A stretch of DNA of 64,000 nucleotides, taken from positions 143,448,021 through 143,512,020 of the forward strand of contig OZ018329.1 in the NCBI GenBank assembly GCA_963969495.1, read 5' to 3'. The position numbers and the translations under genes are program-made. The stretch is from Ceratothoa steindachneri. Lineage: Eukaryota > Arthropoda > Malacostraca > Isopoda > Cymothoidae. Positions 1 through 10,499 of the stretch are shown here, piece after piece. The notes under the pieces were generated by a model that ran no database searches, was not told where the DNA came from, and saw only the letters and a program-made list of their open reading frames with translations. Each line of letters starts with the position of its first letter. Within the stretch, counting starts at the first letter, position 1.

Positions 1-1280
1 AATATAGAATCAGTATCGAAGAGATGAAACCAATAGTGGATAGAAATATTGTTATAAACAGAATTGGGGGAGTTTTAACCTTAGCAAAACTATCTTAAGA
101 TGAATCGATTAAGACTTTGATGAAAATGGAATAAAAATACTTGGAATAAATGCCAATATTTTACATAGCGTTCTACCATTATGTACTGGGTCAAGATTTA
201 CATTATCAACCCAAAAGCATCTTAACTTAAATTACTTTTCAAACGAATAAAAGTCTGTTGAAGAAACGAATAAAAAAAACAGTTTATAGTTTCTTTATGA
301 TCGTCGGATAGATTTAGGCGAAAAGTGGATCAAGCCTGATTCTATTAAACTTAACGAATTAACAAAGAAAACAATGTGGTGATAGGCCTCATTCAACCAT
401 TTGCCACATGCTCTTTGTAGAAGTTGTCTAGATTTCGTCCTTCTCTCTGCCAACTGGGGCTTTTCTCAAATAAAATCTGTTAAATCAGACAAAACAAAGG
501 AAAAAGCACTTTACATCCTTTCACATCCTCGTAAAACGAATCCGGCAGAGTATATTAATAAACGGATAAATCCACCAGTGCTAACATGATCATGTTGGGC
601 AGGGGAAAGAGGAATTGCGCCAGTATATTGTTTAAAACGTTAGAAAATCATTAAAAAGATCTAATGTTTTCAAATTCCATTCAAATTAGGCTTTTAGCTC
701 GAGATAAACGGATAATCAAATAAAACCTGAGACTACAAAAGACGACTTGCTTATTTTCTCTTCCTTTCACCTCCAGAGGAGATAAAGGGATTTTAATGAG
801 AAAATAAGGGGTACATTTTTTTTATAAGACTCATCCTAATCGTGTGGATGTTACGGTCATAGTAAAGATTGCTGATACTGGAAGGCGAAGGAGAAATGAA
901 ACAAATTCTACAACTACAATTTTAACCCTTATCCAAATGTGTGAAACATTTTGTTACATTTTTTTTGTTTTTCTCTCTAAATACGTTCATAATTTTTCTT
1001 GTAGAAAATGGTTTCTAAATGATCTTAATGAAGCTACTTACATTATTTCTACAGAATAAAAATATAATTAATGCAGAACTTTTTTTGGTTATTTGGTTGT
1101 GTTACCTTATGCGTGCAACATTTTGTTACATTTTGTTTATAATGGAGAGGAATCTCTTTATTCATGCGTAAATTTACAGAACATTTTGAAATACCTGTTT
1201 AAAATACTAATTACTAGGTGGCAACCAACTTTTCATGAGATTTTGAAGCTACGTATATTTTTAGAGTTAGTACTGAGCCA
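1..1280. other. AT-rich stretch with no recognised gene
   Basis: Only short open frames (about 60-70 codons) without recognisable motifs are present, none with plausible splice structure. Nothing here can be supported as a gene. Confidence 0.5.
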
Positions 1281-1410
1281 ACCATGTCGGTAGGAGCACC
1301 TGTAAAGAGACTGAACGATCATAATATTTCATATCAGCTGAATGCTAAAGAAATCAGTATTGATCATGGTGAATCAGATAACAAATACGATTCCTCGGAA
1401 GATAGCAGAC

Positions 1411-1458
1411 AGTGGCTTCGCCACTCCACCCCTTCAGGGGTAGCTTGCGCTTCGCTAC
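1411..1458. repeat. Three consecutive short GC-rich hairpins
   Basis: Seen directly: AGTGGC-TTC-GCCACT (1411-1425), ACCCC-TTCA-GGGGT (1428-1441) and GTAGC-TTGCGCTTC-GCTAC (1440-1458) follow one another, the second and third sharing two bases. They stand out in an AT-rich surrounding. The layout recalls the GC-rich double-hairpin elements of some organelle genomes, but that is only a resemblance. No gene is associated; the broken piggyBac reading frame begins about 390 bases downstream. Confidence 0.7.
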
Positions 1459-1512
1459 TAAGACTTACATTTAAAATCTAAAAAAAGCAGCTATGTTTGA
1501 ATTTTTTATAAG

Positions 1513-1717
1513 TTTTCTGAACTTCACTAATTACTCGTATAAACTTTTAAAAAGGAACAAAATTTTCCCCGTTTCAAAATATCACGTTGCTAAAATATAG
1601 TTATAGAAGAAGATATATAAAATTAAATTTTCTGAACTTCACCATTTGTAATTCTTTGGGTTTTAAAAAATTCACAAAATTTCGATAACTATATTTATTT
1701 CTGAACTTCACCATTTT
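1513..1717. repeat. Three dispersed copies of a TTCTGAACTTCAC motif
   Basis: The motif TTCTGAACTTCAC appears near 1514, 1629 and 1699, the last two extended to TTCTGAACTTCACCATTT and lying about 70 bases apart. All copies have the same orientation and lie just upstream of the piggyBac-like reading frame at 1844. They could be subterminal repeats of that element or an independent degenerate tandem repeat. Confidence 0.55.
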
Positions 1718-1843
1718 GTTTTTTGATATTATAAATGAATTATTATAAATAAATTTAATAAAAAAAACATAAGTCATTGCCAAACTAAGATGACATTATT
1801 ATTCAAATACTTAAAAAAATTCCCTTCTTAAATTAAAGAGTAA

Positions 1844-3475
1844 GTGATCAGGATTATGAGTGAGTACAATATAGATTATCACCCAGAGGGCGAGGAGGGT
1901 AATATCCCCTTCTTCAAAGAAGTGGGCCTAACGGACAGCGATAACCCAAGTTCAATCGATGATGAAGAAAACAATTCACCTCATTCATCTAAGGAGGCTT
2001 CCAGTGACGCCTTTGTAAATACTGTCTTCACCAAAAAACGACGAGATCGTAGCCTTTGTTATTTTAAGCGTAAGAAGCTTGTTTATCCAAGTGATGAAGC
2101 TAAAGCTTCTCATCCGTTTATCACAGAATATATGCTTCTGACCATACAAAGATATACTTTTAGGAAGGTTAGTGATGTAAGGCGTGAAATTCGTAAATAT
2201 GGAAAGAAAATATACCATTACATGATTCTTTTTACGGTGGAGGAAGTAAAGGCATGTCTAAGCCTTATCTTGTATCCAGGAGCCAATTGTCATAACTTCA
2301 CGACTCTTGCTGACCTATGGGATCCGGAAAACTGATATATCGTGGTGTTATGTCTCAAAATCGCTTTGGATTTTTTCTTCGTACTATAAAATTTGATAAC
2401 AACCGAGATCGACAAACTTGATTACCTAATAATCGACTTGCTGCAATTAGCGAAGTATGGAATGAATTGAATGAAAACTTCTCAAAATTTTACATACCGG
2501 GAGACTTATTGACTGTAGATGAGCAGTTTCTTGGTTACCGATGACGCATTCCAGGTCGCACTTATATATCAACAAAACTAATAAAGTATGGTCTTAAAAT
2601 ATTTTGGTTATGTCAAGATAACACTAGATATGCTCTAAATTTTATGATCTACACAGGTAAACAAAGAAATTCAGTTCAGCGGGAACTTAGAAGAAATGTT
2701 GTTTTACAATTATAAAAATTCGGGACGTGAAATAGTTAGAGATAATTATTTTACATCACGAAGCATAGCTGTTTCACTGCTGCAAAAAGACTCACCTTAC
2801 TTGGGAAAATCAGAATACACAGCAAAGAAATTCCTTCAACGCTCAGAAATAAAAACAGGCCAGTACATTCAACCTTATTTACTTATAACCATTATAATAA
2901 AATAATGTTAGCTTCTTACATTTCGAAAAAAATAAGGTGGTCATCTTATGCTCTTGTCATGCTGGGAATAAGTGTATTCCTGAGCATGCCAATAAGCCAG
3001 CAGTGATTTTAGACTACACCTTTGGCAAAATAGGGAGTTGATCAGTTTGATGAAAACAGAAGAGTTCACTTACAGGAAAAAAAACGTTCGTTGGCCGCTT
3101 CTTGTTTTATACAATACAATGGATGTTGCTTTACTGAACGCTTTTTACTCATGAAAAAGAATGGTTACAAAAATACCCGTAGAGTATTTTTGAAAACCTT
3201 AGCAAAATTGCTTGCCCGACCGACTACCAGGAAAAGGTTGGAAACAAATAAACAAGGAATTCAGATGAGATCTAAAGAAGCTGATGAAATTTTAGGCTTT
3301 ATCCCATCTACAACAACTTGAACTACTACGGATAGAAGTGCAAATCGTCTTGGGATATGTAAAATGTGAACAGAAGTATGTAGATCTAAATGTGATAAAT
3401 GCCAGAAAGGCATCTGTCCGTCTCATAGTAAAATAATGAAGACATGTATTTGACCAACATGCTATAGATACTATA
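1844..3475 (+). pseudogene. piggyBac-family transposase, broken
   Basis: A decayed DDE transposase of the piggyBac/PGBD family. The first 163 codons stay open (1844-2335) and give an acidic, Ser-rich N-terminus followed by the start of the core. After that the similarity continues across stops and frameshifts: LLTVDEQFLGYR near 2510 (the family's first catalytic Asp region), IKYGLKIFWLC near 2580, LNFMIYTGK near 2635, GREIVRDNYFTS near 2725 (second Asp), a PAVILDYTFGK-like block near 3000, RWPLLVLYNTMDVALLNAFY near 3090-3150, and at the end a Cys-rich segment (CDKCQKGICPSH, 3390-3425) matching the C-terminal zinc-binding domain. Domain order and total length are near normal, so this is an old copy disabled by point mutations and small indels. 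Terminal repeats and TTAA target sites were not securely located. Confidence 0.8.
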
Positions 3476-3665
3476 AAGTGGAGTAGGTCTATTATGGGAA
3501 CCACTATAGAAAAGTGAGTGCAGCCATATACCGCAAGGTCACTTGGAAACTGGAACAAATGTGTAGGTGTGTGTAGTGCGTCTGTGAATGTGCACATGCG
3601 TGTGTGTTATATGCATATAAATTTATATAATGTGTGTAGCATATGCATTTATACATATATATATA

Positions 3666-3695
3666 CAGTGACTGGACCTAAATATTTGCACAACT
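3666..3695 (+). repeat. Probable Tc1 left terminal repeat
   Basis: ACAGTGACTGGACCTAAATA followed by TTTGCACA resembles the typical Tc1 end (CAGTG.., ..AAGTATTTG..). A related string, ACAAAAGTATTTGGCCA, lies at about 3848. A Tc1 transposase N-terminus follows at about 4020, as expected. No matching right end was found. Confidence 0.5.
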
Positions 3696-4022
3696 CTATT
3701 TATGATGTATTTTGAATAGTTTGAGATCTGGTTTGGGGTAAAGAGTACACATAGTTCAGAGAACATATATTTAACAGAATATTTAAGCAGAACTTACAAA
3801 AATATATTGACAAGCAGAAAATCAACTAAACAAAAAAATGTATCTGACAAAAGTATTTGGCCAAAATTAATATCATGATAAATCATTGATAATTTATCAC
3901 ACAATTGAGTATCTAAATTTAAACACATCTTATAAAGCTGCCAGAAACTTCCAGAAGCACATGTAGTGTAAACAAACTACGATCAGCCCAATCATTACCT
4001 CTCCGGAGCTTGTTGAATTTGG

Positions 4023-4240
4023 ATGCTCAGTGAATACAATGACGAAAGTCAAAGAAATACCCAAAGCATTTCGAAAGCAAATACTGTAGTTGGACTTCGT
4101 AATGAAGGATTAATCTATAAGCGAATTGCTGAACGTGTTAAGGTTCCATACCCAACTGTTGGGGCAATAGTTCGGAAGCATCGAGAGACTGGGATGATCT
4201 ACGACCTGCTAAGAGTTGTAGCGACTCGCAAGATCACGGG
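4023..4240 (+). pseudogene. Tc1 transposase N-terminal fragment
   Basis: The open frame starting at 4023 encodes the first helix-turn-helix of a Tc1-type transposase: SKANTVVGLRNEGLIYKRIA then VKVPYPTVGAIVRKHRETG matches the family's paired-like DNA-binding domain. Similarity fades near 4240, just where the second helix-turn-helix and GRPRK-like linker should start, and no catalytic DDE core is seen downstream. The piece is therefore a truncated Tc1 copy, cut by deletion or by degeneration. It probably belongs with the terminal repeat at 3666. Confidence 0.7.
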
Positions 4241-4319
4241 TCACTCTCAACGTTATATGCTGCTTACTGAAAAATGTTATTGTATTTTAACTTTCCGGAT
4301 ATTAAAGGCTTAATTCCGG

Positions 4320-5440
4320 TAATTCAAGGATACATACCTGCGAGCATAGCCAATTTGGCAATTCCTAAATCTTGAGTATTCATGGCATCTCTCTCTGTAC
4401 TTGGGACTACTGGTCTCATAGGTATATATTGAACTCTTCGCGGTTGTGCAGCGTTTCCTCTCTTTTTTTTATTTTAACAATCAGGTTCACCAAAAAGATT
4501 CTCTGGACGACGTAGACGAAGTGAATGTTCACTAATTTTTGTTTAAAAACCTGAGGCATTATATTCAAAAGTCAAAGTAAGTATATTATTTCAGAGGGGA
4601 TTTAAAAAGGAAGGAAGCTATTTTTTATGATATATTTAGTTATTTTAACCTTTTTTTTCTTTTTATCCCGCATGTTAAATAAGTATAACCAGAGGAAGTT
4701 TCTTGGTCATTTGGTAGATTCTCATACATTAAGCTTTTATGCACAAATGGATGTTTTCACGATTCGATTGTATTTCTGTTATTATACAGCGGGTTGTTTC
4801 CAGTGATACGTTACTTTTTCCTCTTTTTTTTGGATTAACAATCCTTTCTCTTGTCTATTAAATAAAAATTCATTAAAGGGCATATTTATGATATATTTTG
4901 TTAGGAAAAATTCGGCAATGCTTGTAAACACTTTGGTAGTGGACTTTTTATTTTATCGAGTGTCTAAATAATTTTCGAAGGTCAAAAATAGCAACGAACT
5001 TACTAGGACACCAGATATATCACTGCTTATTATATTTGGCAATAATTCGAACCTCTTGTTTCCATAATTGACAGCAAGAGCATATCAATGGATAACATAG
5101 TAATTACAAAAGGGGGCCAAATGTTGGAACCTTACTTCCTTCGTACATTGTGTCCCCTGATTTAAGGCAAGGGCGACCCTTGAATATTTCATATCATTAC
5201 TGAATGTAATTAGCTAAGAAACTTTATTTTCTAATTCAGACTCCCTCTTGTATTAGTACTTTCTTTTAATCAGCTAGAATTTGTATAAATAGCTTTACTT
5301 CTTGCGGTAAACCATCGTATTAATACTTTGCCTCTGATTTTGACACTGGTATTTTAATTATACAAAAAGTAAAATGGGAACTTCTTACTTTTTTTAACCT
5401 TTAACACATAAGCTCGATGAAAACACGAGGAGGGATATAA
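4320..5440. other. AT-rich stretch with no recognised gene
   Basis: No open frame of note and no transposon domain recognised on either strand. It may hold decayed upstream parts of the Penelope-like element whose end is at 5465-6470, but I could not identify its RT. Confidence 0.4.
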
Positions 5441-5464
5441 ATTATACTAATATCATGTGACAAA

Positions 5465-6470
5465 TGGGTCTTGACTTGTGATGAACGTGTTAAGTTTTTC
5501 TCCAAAATTGAATCACTAAAGAATCATTGTGGAGGATTTTAGGAAATGGATTTAAAAATTCTAGAATCACTTTTCATTAAACAAGTTAACCCAGAACTCA
5601 ATGATTATTCCCCCTCCCTCGAATTGTTCACTATATAGTCAAATAAAGAAACATACAACCAAACAAAACCTCCCCCCCCCTCCTACATAACTTAAATCCT
5701 AACTATTCCCGATCATAGTAATCAGTAGATATCATCAGTTCCAACAAAAGAAAGTTAGTTTCTGTCTAGTTCTTACGTTTCATTTTTTTCTGTGTTTATT
5801 TTAAATATTTGTCCCCGTAGTATCTAAATGATCTTATATATAAAAGTTTTCCATTAGTTTCATGTTTTTCAATCTTATTTCTTTTGTGCTTCACTATTAC
5901 TTTATTAAGTTTTAAACTTTCGTTTCCTAGTTTACTCGCATTTATTGATCGTTTGAATTACCTTTACCCCCTGCATTCAACTGTTTTTAAACTATTTTTC
6001 ACTATTATATATTTGTATTTTAACTTATATTGAACTGTTTGCTTTGCTTTTTGTTTTCCTTTCGGATTCCTGGTTATTTAATTTTAATTACCTTTGATTT
6101 TTTATTGTTCGCCATTCCCTTACACTTTTTTTTCGGATATTCCTCTAAAAACTAATTTCTTTTATTCCTATTGAGTTTGATTTATGTTAATTTGTCATAT
6201 TTGTTGTTTAATTTAGTTTCCAATTTTAAATTTTTCTTTCTTGGCTAAACTTGTATTTAACGATCGCTTTATCCCTTGCATTCAGCTGTTTTTAACATAG
6301 TTTTTCAATATCATATATCCGTAAATTAACTTATATTTAAATACTTGCTTATCATTCTGGTTGCATTTATGTTACTTGTCTTGTTGAGTTTTACCTATTT
6401 TTCATATTGTAACTAATATTGAAGATGGTCATTGCTAAAGACCGAAACGTCCGGCAAATAAATGTTTAGA
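5465..6470 (+). pseudogene. Penelope-like element, 3' end (GIY-YIG C-terminus and tail)
   Basis: At 5550-5640 the frame reads MDLKILESLFIKQVNPELND followed by a Ser/Pro-rich end, which fits the C-terminal end of the GIY-YIG endonuclease of Penelope-like retroelements (consensus-like DLKILESLFI..LNP.LN). An upstream NHCGGF segment and a stop precede it. After the coding end comes about 780 bases of T-rich tail, then a compact hairpin motif (6419-6455) and a (TA)n run. This order (endonuclease end, T-rich untranslated tail, hairpin) fits what is known of animal PLEs. RT and the GIY-YIG core are not recognisable, so this is a 5'-truncated or heavily decayed copy. Confidence 0.6.
6419..6455 (+). 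ncRNA. Hammerhead-like hairpin motif in PLE tail
   Basis: TTGAAGA is followed by the stem GGTC-ATTGCTAAA-GACC and then GAAACGTC. This has the layout of a minimal hammerhead ribozyme core (CUGANGA, stem II, GAAA), the kind known from Penelope-like elements. The match is imperfect: the first C is U, an extra U precedes stem II, and stems I and III are not clear. It may be a decayed or non-functional ribozyme. Confidence 0.35.
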
Positions 6471-6498
6471 GTGATCATATGCGTTTTCATATTTTTCC

Positions 6499-6505
<7 letters not shown>

Positions 6506-6542
<37 letters not shown>
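6506..6542. repeat. (TA)n microsatellite
   Basis: Near-pure TA repeats directly after the PLE tail. Open frames that seem to encode Tyr-Ile repeats here are products of the microsatellite. Confidence 0.95.
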
Positions 6543-6545
<3 letters not shown>

Positions 6546-6619
6546 AGAAAACTCACAAAGTTTGACGTGAAGGTAGCAAATGAACGTAATGTCCCGCAGG
6601 AAAAAATGAAATAGTGTTT

Positions 6620-6660
6620 CCAAGTACTTTCGAACTTTATTAAGTTCCTTATCAAGGATA
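6620..6660 (-). ncRNA. Second hammerhead-like hairpin, opposite strand
   Basis: On the minus strand CTTGATAAG is followed by the stem GAACTT-AATA-AAGTTC and then GAAAGTAC, the same design as the motif at 6419-6455 (UUGA..., hairpin, GAAA). The core position expected to be G is A, which argues against activity. The pair faces inward across the (TA)n run. Confidence 0.3.
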
Positions 6661-6945
6661 ACTACAAGAAATAATATTATATTAGAGGTATATATACTAA
6701 GGAAAAGTATGAAAGACCTCTTTAAAAACAAGAAATCACTCACCGATAAAGAAGAGTGAAGGGAGAAGGTAAAGATTCACATTAAGAATTACAAGAAGCA
6801 GGTAGTAAGGTCAAACTGAGAAGACGGAAAGGGTAACAGATTAAAAGAAATGGAGATAGTCTAACGAGGGGAGATTATAAGACACGAGGAGCGAAAAGTG
6901 GGGAAAATACAATGTACATAATAGAGCAGTGACAATAAAAAAAAT

Positions 6946-6948
<3 letters not shown>

Positions 6949-6991
<43 letters not shown>
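6949..6991. repeat. (TA)n microsatellite
   Basis: Uninterrupted AT dinucleotides, about 21 units. Confidence 0.95.
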
Positions 6992-6994
<3 letters not shown>

Positions 6995-7509
6995 GGGACC
7001 ACATAAATAAAGATTTTATATAAACTAAGAAAAACAGTCAGAACTAATTTTTTTGCGTATTATTCTTTTAATTATAGCATCTATTTTATATAAGCCAGGG
7101 GAAATATTAAAATTATCACATTGGCCTTTAAAAGCACATTAAATGATATTCCTTTTTATAGGGTCATTGGAACGATAAATAAATTTTGCAGAGTTCCCCT
7201 TAATTAGATGGTCCTTATCTGACATATGGACAAAGAAAGCACTTATCTTTCCCTCTACGGACTCTAATTAAGCATCCATAATTAAACCTACCATAATAAA
7301 TACTAATTACTCATAAATTGGCTATATCTTTCTGACTGATAATTTACTCATTATATTTCAATAGAGATTTGTTTCCGCCAGCGCTCTTTTTATTTTGAAC
7401 ACTTTAAGTTTTCTTGTCAAGATTGCTTATCTATTGATAACATTTGTTTATATAATACAAATTTTGAAACCTTTTGCCCATATTTAGAAGATACCTGTAG
7501 GTTATCATT

Positions 7510-8700
7510 TAACAAATTAGGGAACACTCGTGGAATGGCCAGGCTCTATATTTATATATATACGTAGGTACGTTGGGTCTTAGGGCCAAAGTGGGTTGAA
7601 GACCGTTAGTGAAAGTGGTAATAGTTATGATTCCAGGTGGGGATGGCTTATGAATAACTTTACGGGGTCCTTTTAACAAATATTTTAGAGTGCAAGTTGG
7701 CCAAAGATTAACACTTAGCTGGTACGTGCTGGGGTTGCAAAAGAAAGACAATGACAAAAACATATCTTTAATAACAACAAACTGATATTTATATTCACAC
7801 AAATATTGGGTTTAAAGGGAATGGTCGTTTAGATGGGGTTAAAACTCTACACGAGATACAGGTAAGTTAATTAAGGAAGTAAAGAGGTAAGATTCAGTTT
7901 GGTGATTTAAAGAGGGATTTTAAACCGGGGCATTCAAATAAATAATGGATTGATTCAAGATCAATCTGCAGGCTGCAACGGTTAGAATTACATAACGTGC
8001 TCGTTGACGGAAGGGGGCCAGTTGCGTTACGATGAATGCGACGAAAGAAGTCGGTTTACCTCTTGTTTTAGACGATGGAACACTTTTCTAGCCTTCGGAG
8101 TCAGGAATCCTCGATACGTATTTGCCTATTTACTATGGAAAAGTTCACTAATATCGAAGCTTGCCGATTGACTATGGCGGAGTTTACGGCTGGGGATACT
8201 TGTCAATTGATTATGGCAGAAATCACGGTACGATTTAGCTTTGAACTTGAATCGAAATCACCGATGGGGAGTGAAAAGAGAGCGTCCTTCAGCTCGTTCG
8301 CTGGAGTAGGTGGAATTCTAAGAGGGCTGCTCTCTAAACAGTGTTGAAGCGTTATATAGGCGCCTGGTGACGTGGATCCAAACGAGCGCACGAATTTGGG
8401 GAAAAGTCGGCAACTCCTTTGGGGGAAGGGGGAATCGTGATAACGTTGGTTGGAAGTTCCACTGGATTTCAATCTTCGAGCGAAAAGCCAGAATACTATC
8501 GGAGCGGTGGTCGTGGGAGGGAATAACGTCAGTCCCCAGGCAAATACAGCTGAGGCGTGTGATAACAGCGTCGTCCGCAACCTTGCCCAGCTTCAACCAT
8601 GCTATTACAGCTCCTTGCGGTGATATCAGGATCCACGTGGGTACAAAAGGCACGTGGTCGCCATTTGACCTCATTCTGCTACATCCTTCCCACCTAAAAA
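7510..8700 (-). repeat. Left LTR (3' LTR) of the minus-strand Gypsy element
   Basis: Starts near TGGCCAGGCTCTATATTTAT and runs to about 8700, matching 11946-13110 along its length (for example the CGCCTGGTG, CCAAACG and ATCCACGTGGGTA segments occur in both). It holds three 39-bp tandem units. Open frames on both strands here (up to 125 codons) are not gene-like, because the same region in the other LTR is differently interrupted. Exact TG/CA ends could not be fixed. Confidence 0.8.
8123..8235. repeat. 39-bp minisatellite inside left LTR
   Basis: Three units beginning at 8123, 8162 and 8201, of the form TGCCGATTGACTATGGC.GAGTTCACGG, spaced exactly 39 bases apart. The same array is in the right LTR. 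Confidence 0.85.
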
Positions 8701-9230
8701 GATAGCACTTTCGCAGTTGGGGGAGAAAGCTGACACCCCCTTAGACGAATAGGTGGTCACCAGGTAAGCAGAAAAGAAAAAAAACGGAATTACTGACCTG
8801 TCATCGAGCAGGTGCACAAGCTAATTCTACCCAACTGCGTGTACATATGAACGGAAGGGGAAATTAATTATTGCTGACCATCAGAGCATTAAGGGGGCCA
8901 TAATTAGAAAAATGAAAATAACATTGATGCACTAAGTTATACAAAGCAAAAAAAAAGAAAAATGATATGGATATTCAATAATACTTTTTACAGAAAAGGC
9001 GGAATGACTACGATGGTACATATACACATATCCTGGAGCCAGACCTGGCTTCAAAATACTAATTTCATATATACAAGGGCGATGTGCGTCATAGACGTAC
9101 ACATCGAGAAAAATAAGGACAAACACAAATAATTCAATATAAGCTAATCTCTAGCTGGTGTTTATAATAATTACAAGAGGAACAAATGGATATTGAGCAA
9201 TTACACTTAAAATCTAGCTGGTGTAGAGCT
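8700..9230. other. Internal Gypsy sequence or insertion, nothing recognised
   Basis: Lies between the left LTR and the RT fragment. A polypurine tract is expected here for a minus-strand element, but I could not assign one with certainty. Confidence 0.3.
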
Positions 9231-9231
9231 A

Positions 9232-9700
9232 GCTAATAATTTTTGCTTTTTTGAACAAGTGAAGGATTTGGTCCATTGAATGAACCGGTTCAGCATCAAA
9301 AACGGTCAAGGAATTTAAGTTGCGAAAATCTACATACATGCGGTATGAATTATCAGGTTTCCGTACCAGAACTATTGGGGAACAATAATTTGACGTGGAG
9401 GGTTCATGGATATGGGGTTTAGGCTGATTGTTAACCTCGGCGTTAAAGGCATTTCTTAGAAGGGGGTAAGGTCTCGAACGAATGGGTTTTGATATGATTG
9501 CGCCCTTCTGAAAGGGAGCCCGTTTAACACGCCCTTTCGCCTAAGCTTTCTGGCTGATGTCGCATGATTGGCAGTATTCCGTAATGTCAACCACATCACC
9601 GGGCCAGTAGAAATCCTGGAAAATCCTCTGACTAATTTTATTGTGGCTGAAGTGGCCAGGAAACAGGCTATGATGGGCCATTTTTAGGACCAGGGGGACA
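9232..9700 (-). pseudogene. Gypsy pol: integrase zinc finger joined to RT N-terminus
   Basis: Reading the minus strand from 9690 downwards, one frame gives HHSLFPGHFSHNKISQRIF, FYWPG and EYCQSCDISQK, the H2C2 zinc-binding domain of a Gypsy integrase. A stop and AKGRVKRAPF follow, which is the usual linker to the integrase core. The same frame then passes into EPSTSNYCSPIVLVRKPDNS and YRMYVDFRNLNSLTVFDAEP, the finger region of Gypsy reverse transcriptase, up to about 9232. The palm with its Asp-Asp motif is missing. Only one stop interrupts about 150 codons. The order is inverted relative to normal pol, so a recombination or template switch between two copies is likely. Confidence 0.75.
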
Positions 9701-9826
9701 GGCGAACGGAGAACACAGAAGGCGTGAGTCTCGGGGTTGACGCCATCCGAGCAAGCCTTCTTTCACGATATAAGAGGCTGTCTTCTTACCGCGGACGGAA
9801 TCCTTCTCGAGGCCCCGAGATTTAAC

Positions 9827-9990
9827 CTACAAGGGAACGAGATTTGGACACTCCTGACTTTGAGCGAATTTTTCGCTTATAAAGACGCTGAAATCTGAAT
9901 CTAAGGAAGTTTCAAGAGCAACGGGGCGTCTGGGATTCCTTCGCTGCCTAGGCTCTCCTGGTAACTGGCTGTGTACATGGTCAGATGAGA
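9827..9990 (-). pseudogene. Gypsy pol linker before integrase
   Basis: The minus-strand frame contains DSDFSVFISEKFAQSQECPN followed by LVPL, similar to the segment that precedes the integrase zinc finger in many Gypsy elements (..F..AQ..CP.L). It lies just upstream of the H2C2 fragment, consistent with a remaining stretch of normal order there. Confidence 0.5.
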
Positions 9991-10049
9991 CTTGGGGGCA
10001 CTGTCCTGACAAAATTAAACATAATTGGATAGAGGCTGACACCCCTATG

Positions 10050-10235
10050 CCCATTCGGAAAAGGACAGACACTCTAGGTAACAGTTTACAATGGAGAAGC
10101 GGTTTGCGCATCCACAGTAGTCACAGACTACAGCAAGATTTTTGTGGTTGGGAGTCACTGGGAGAAGAAGTTCATTCGATACCATGATACAAGTACACCC
10201 GGTATCGCGGACGAGGGTAGACACTCGGCACCCAT
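10050..10235 (-). pseudogene. Gypsy retropepsin-like protease
   Basis: On the minus strand a frame reads STLVRDTGCTCIMVSNELLL, with the aspartic protease signature Asp-Thr-Gly-Cys and following hydrophobic strand as in Ty3/Gypsy proteases. The frame continues through a Cys-containing segment (DYCGCANRFSIVNCY) and meets a stop near 10050. Upstream frames are shifted, so the gag-protease junction is broken. Confidence 0.65.
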
Positions 10236-10499
10236 TAACGCTTCCTTTTCAAATTTAATTCTTCCGGGAGAACTTTTGTTGAAGATGAAATTTACATGGT
10301 GCCCTGGGGCACTGGGAGACGAGATTGTATCTGGGGTTTCTGGTCGCGATGGAGGAGCAGTATTCACCTGGTGGATTTGGCGAATGGGATTACCACATAG
10401 TTGTGAATTTGGGAGGCAATTTGGGCGCGTATGGCCTTCGACACCGCGCGTAAAACATATGATTGGCCTACGAGTAAAAGTTGACGCTGTAGGATTAAT

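Noticed and set aside
919..935. TTAACCCTTATCC as the left end of the piggyBac element
   Set aside because: It has the TTAA-CCC form of a piggyBac end, but I found no matching GGG-TTAA end at a suitable place downstream of 3475.
8075..8705. Overlapping open frames of 90-125 codons as genes
   Set aside because: They lie inside an LTR, and the equivalent sequence in the other LTR is interrupted differently.
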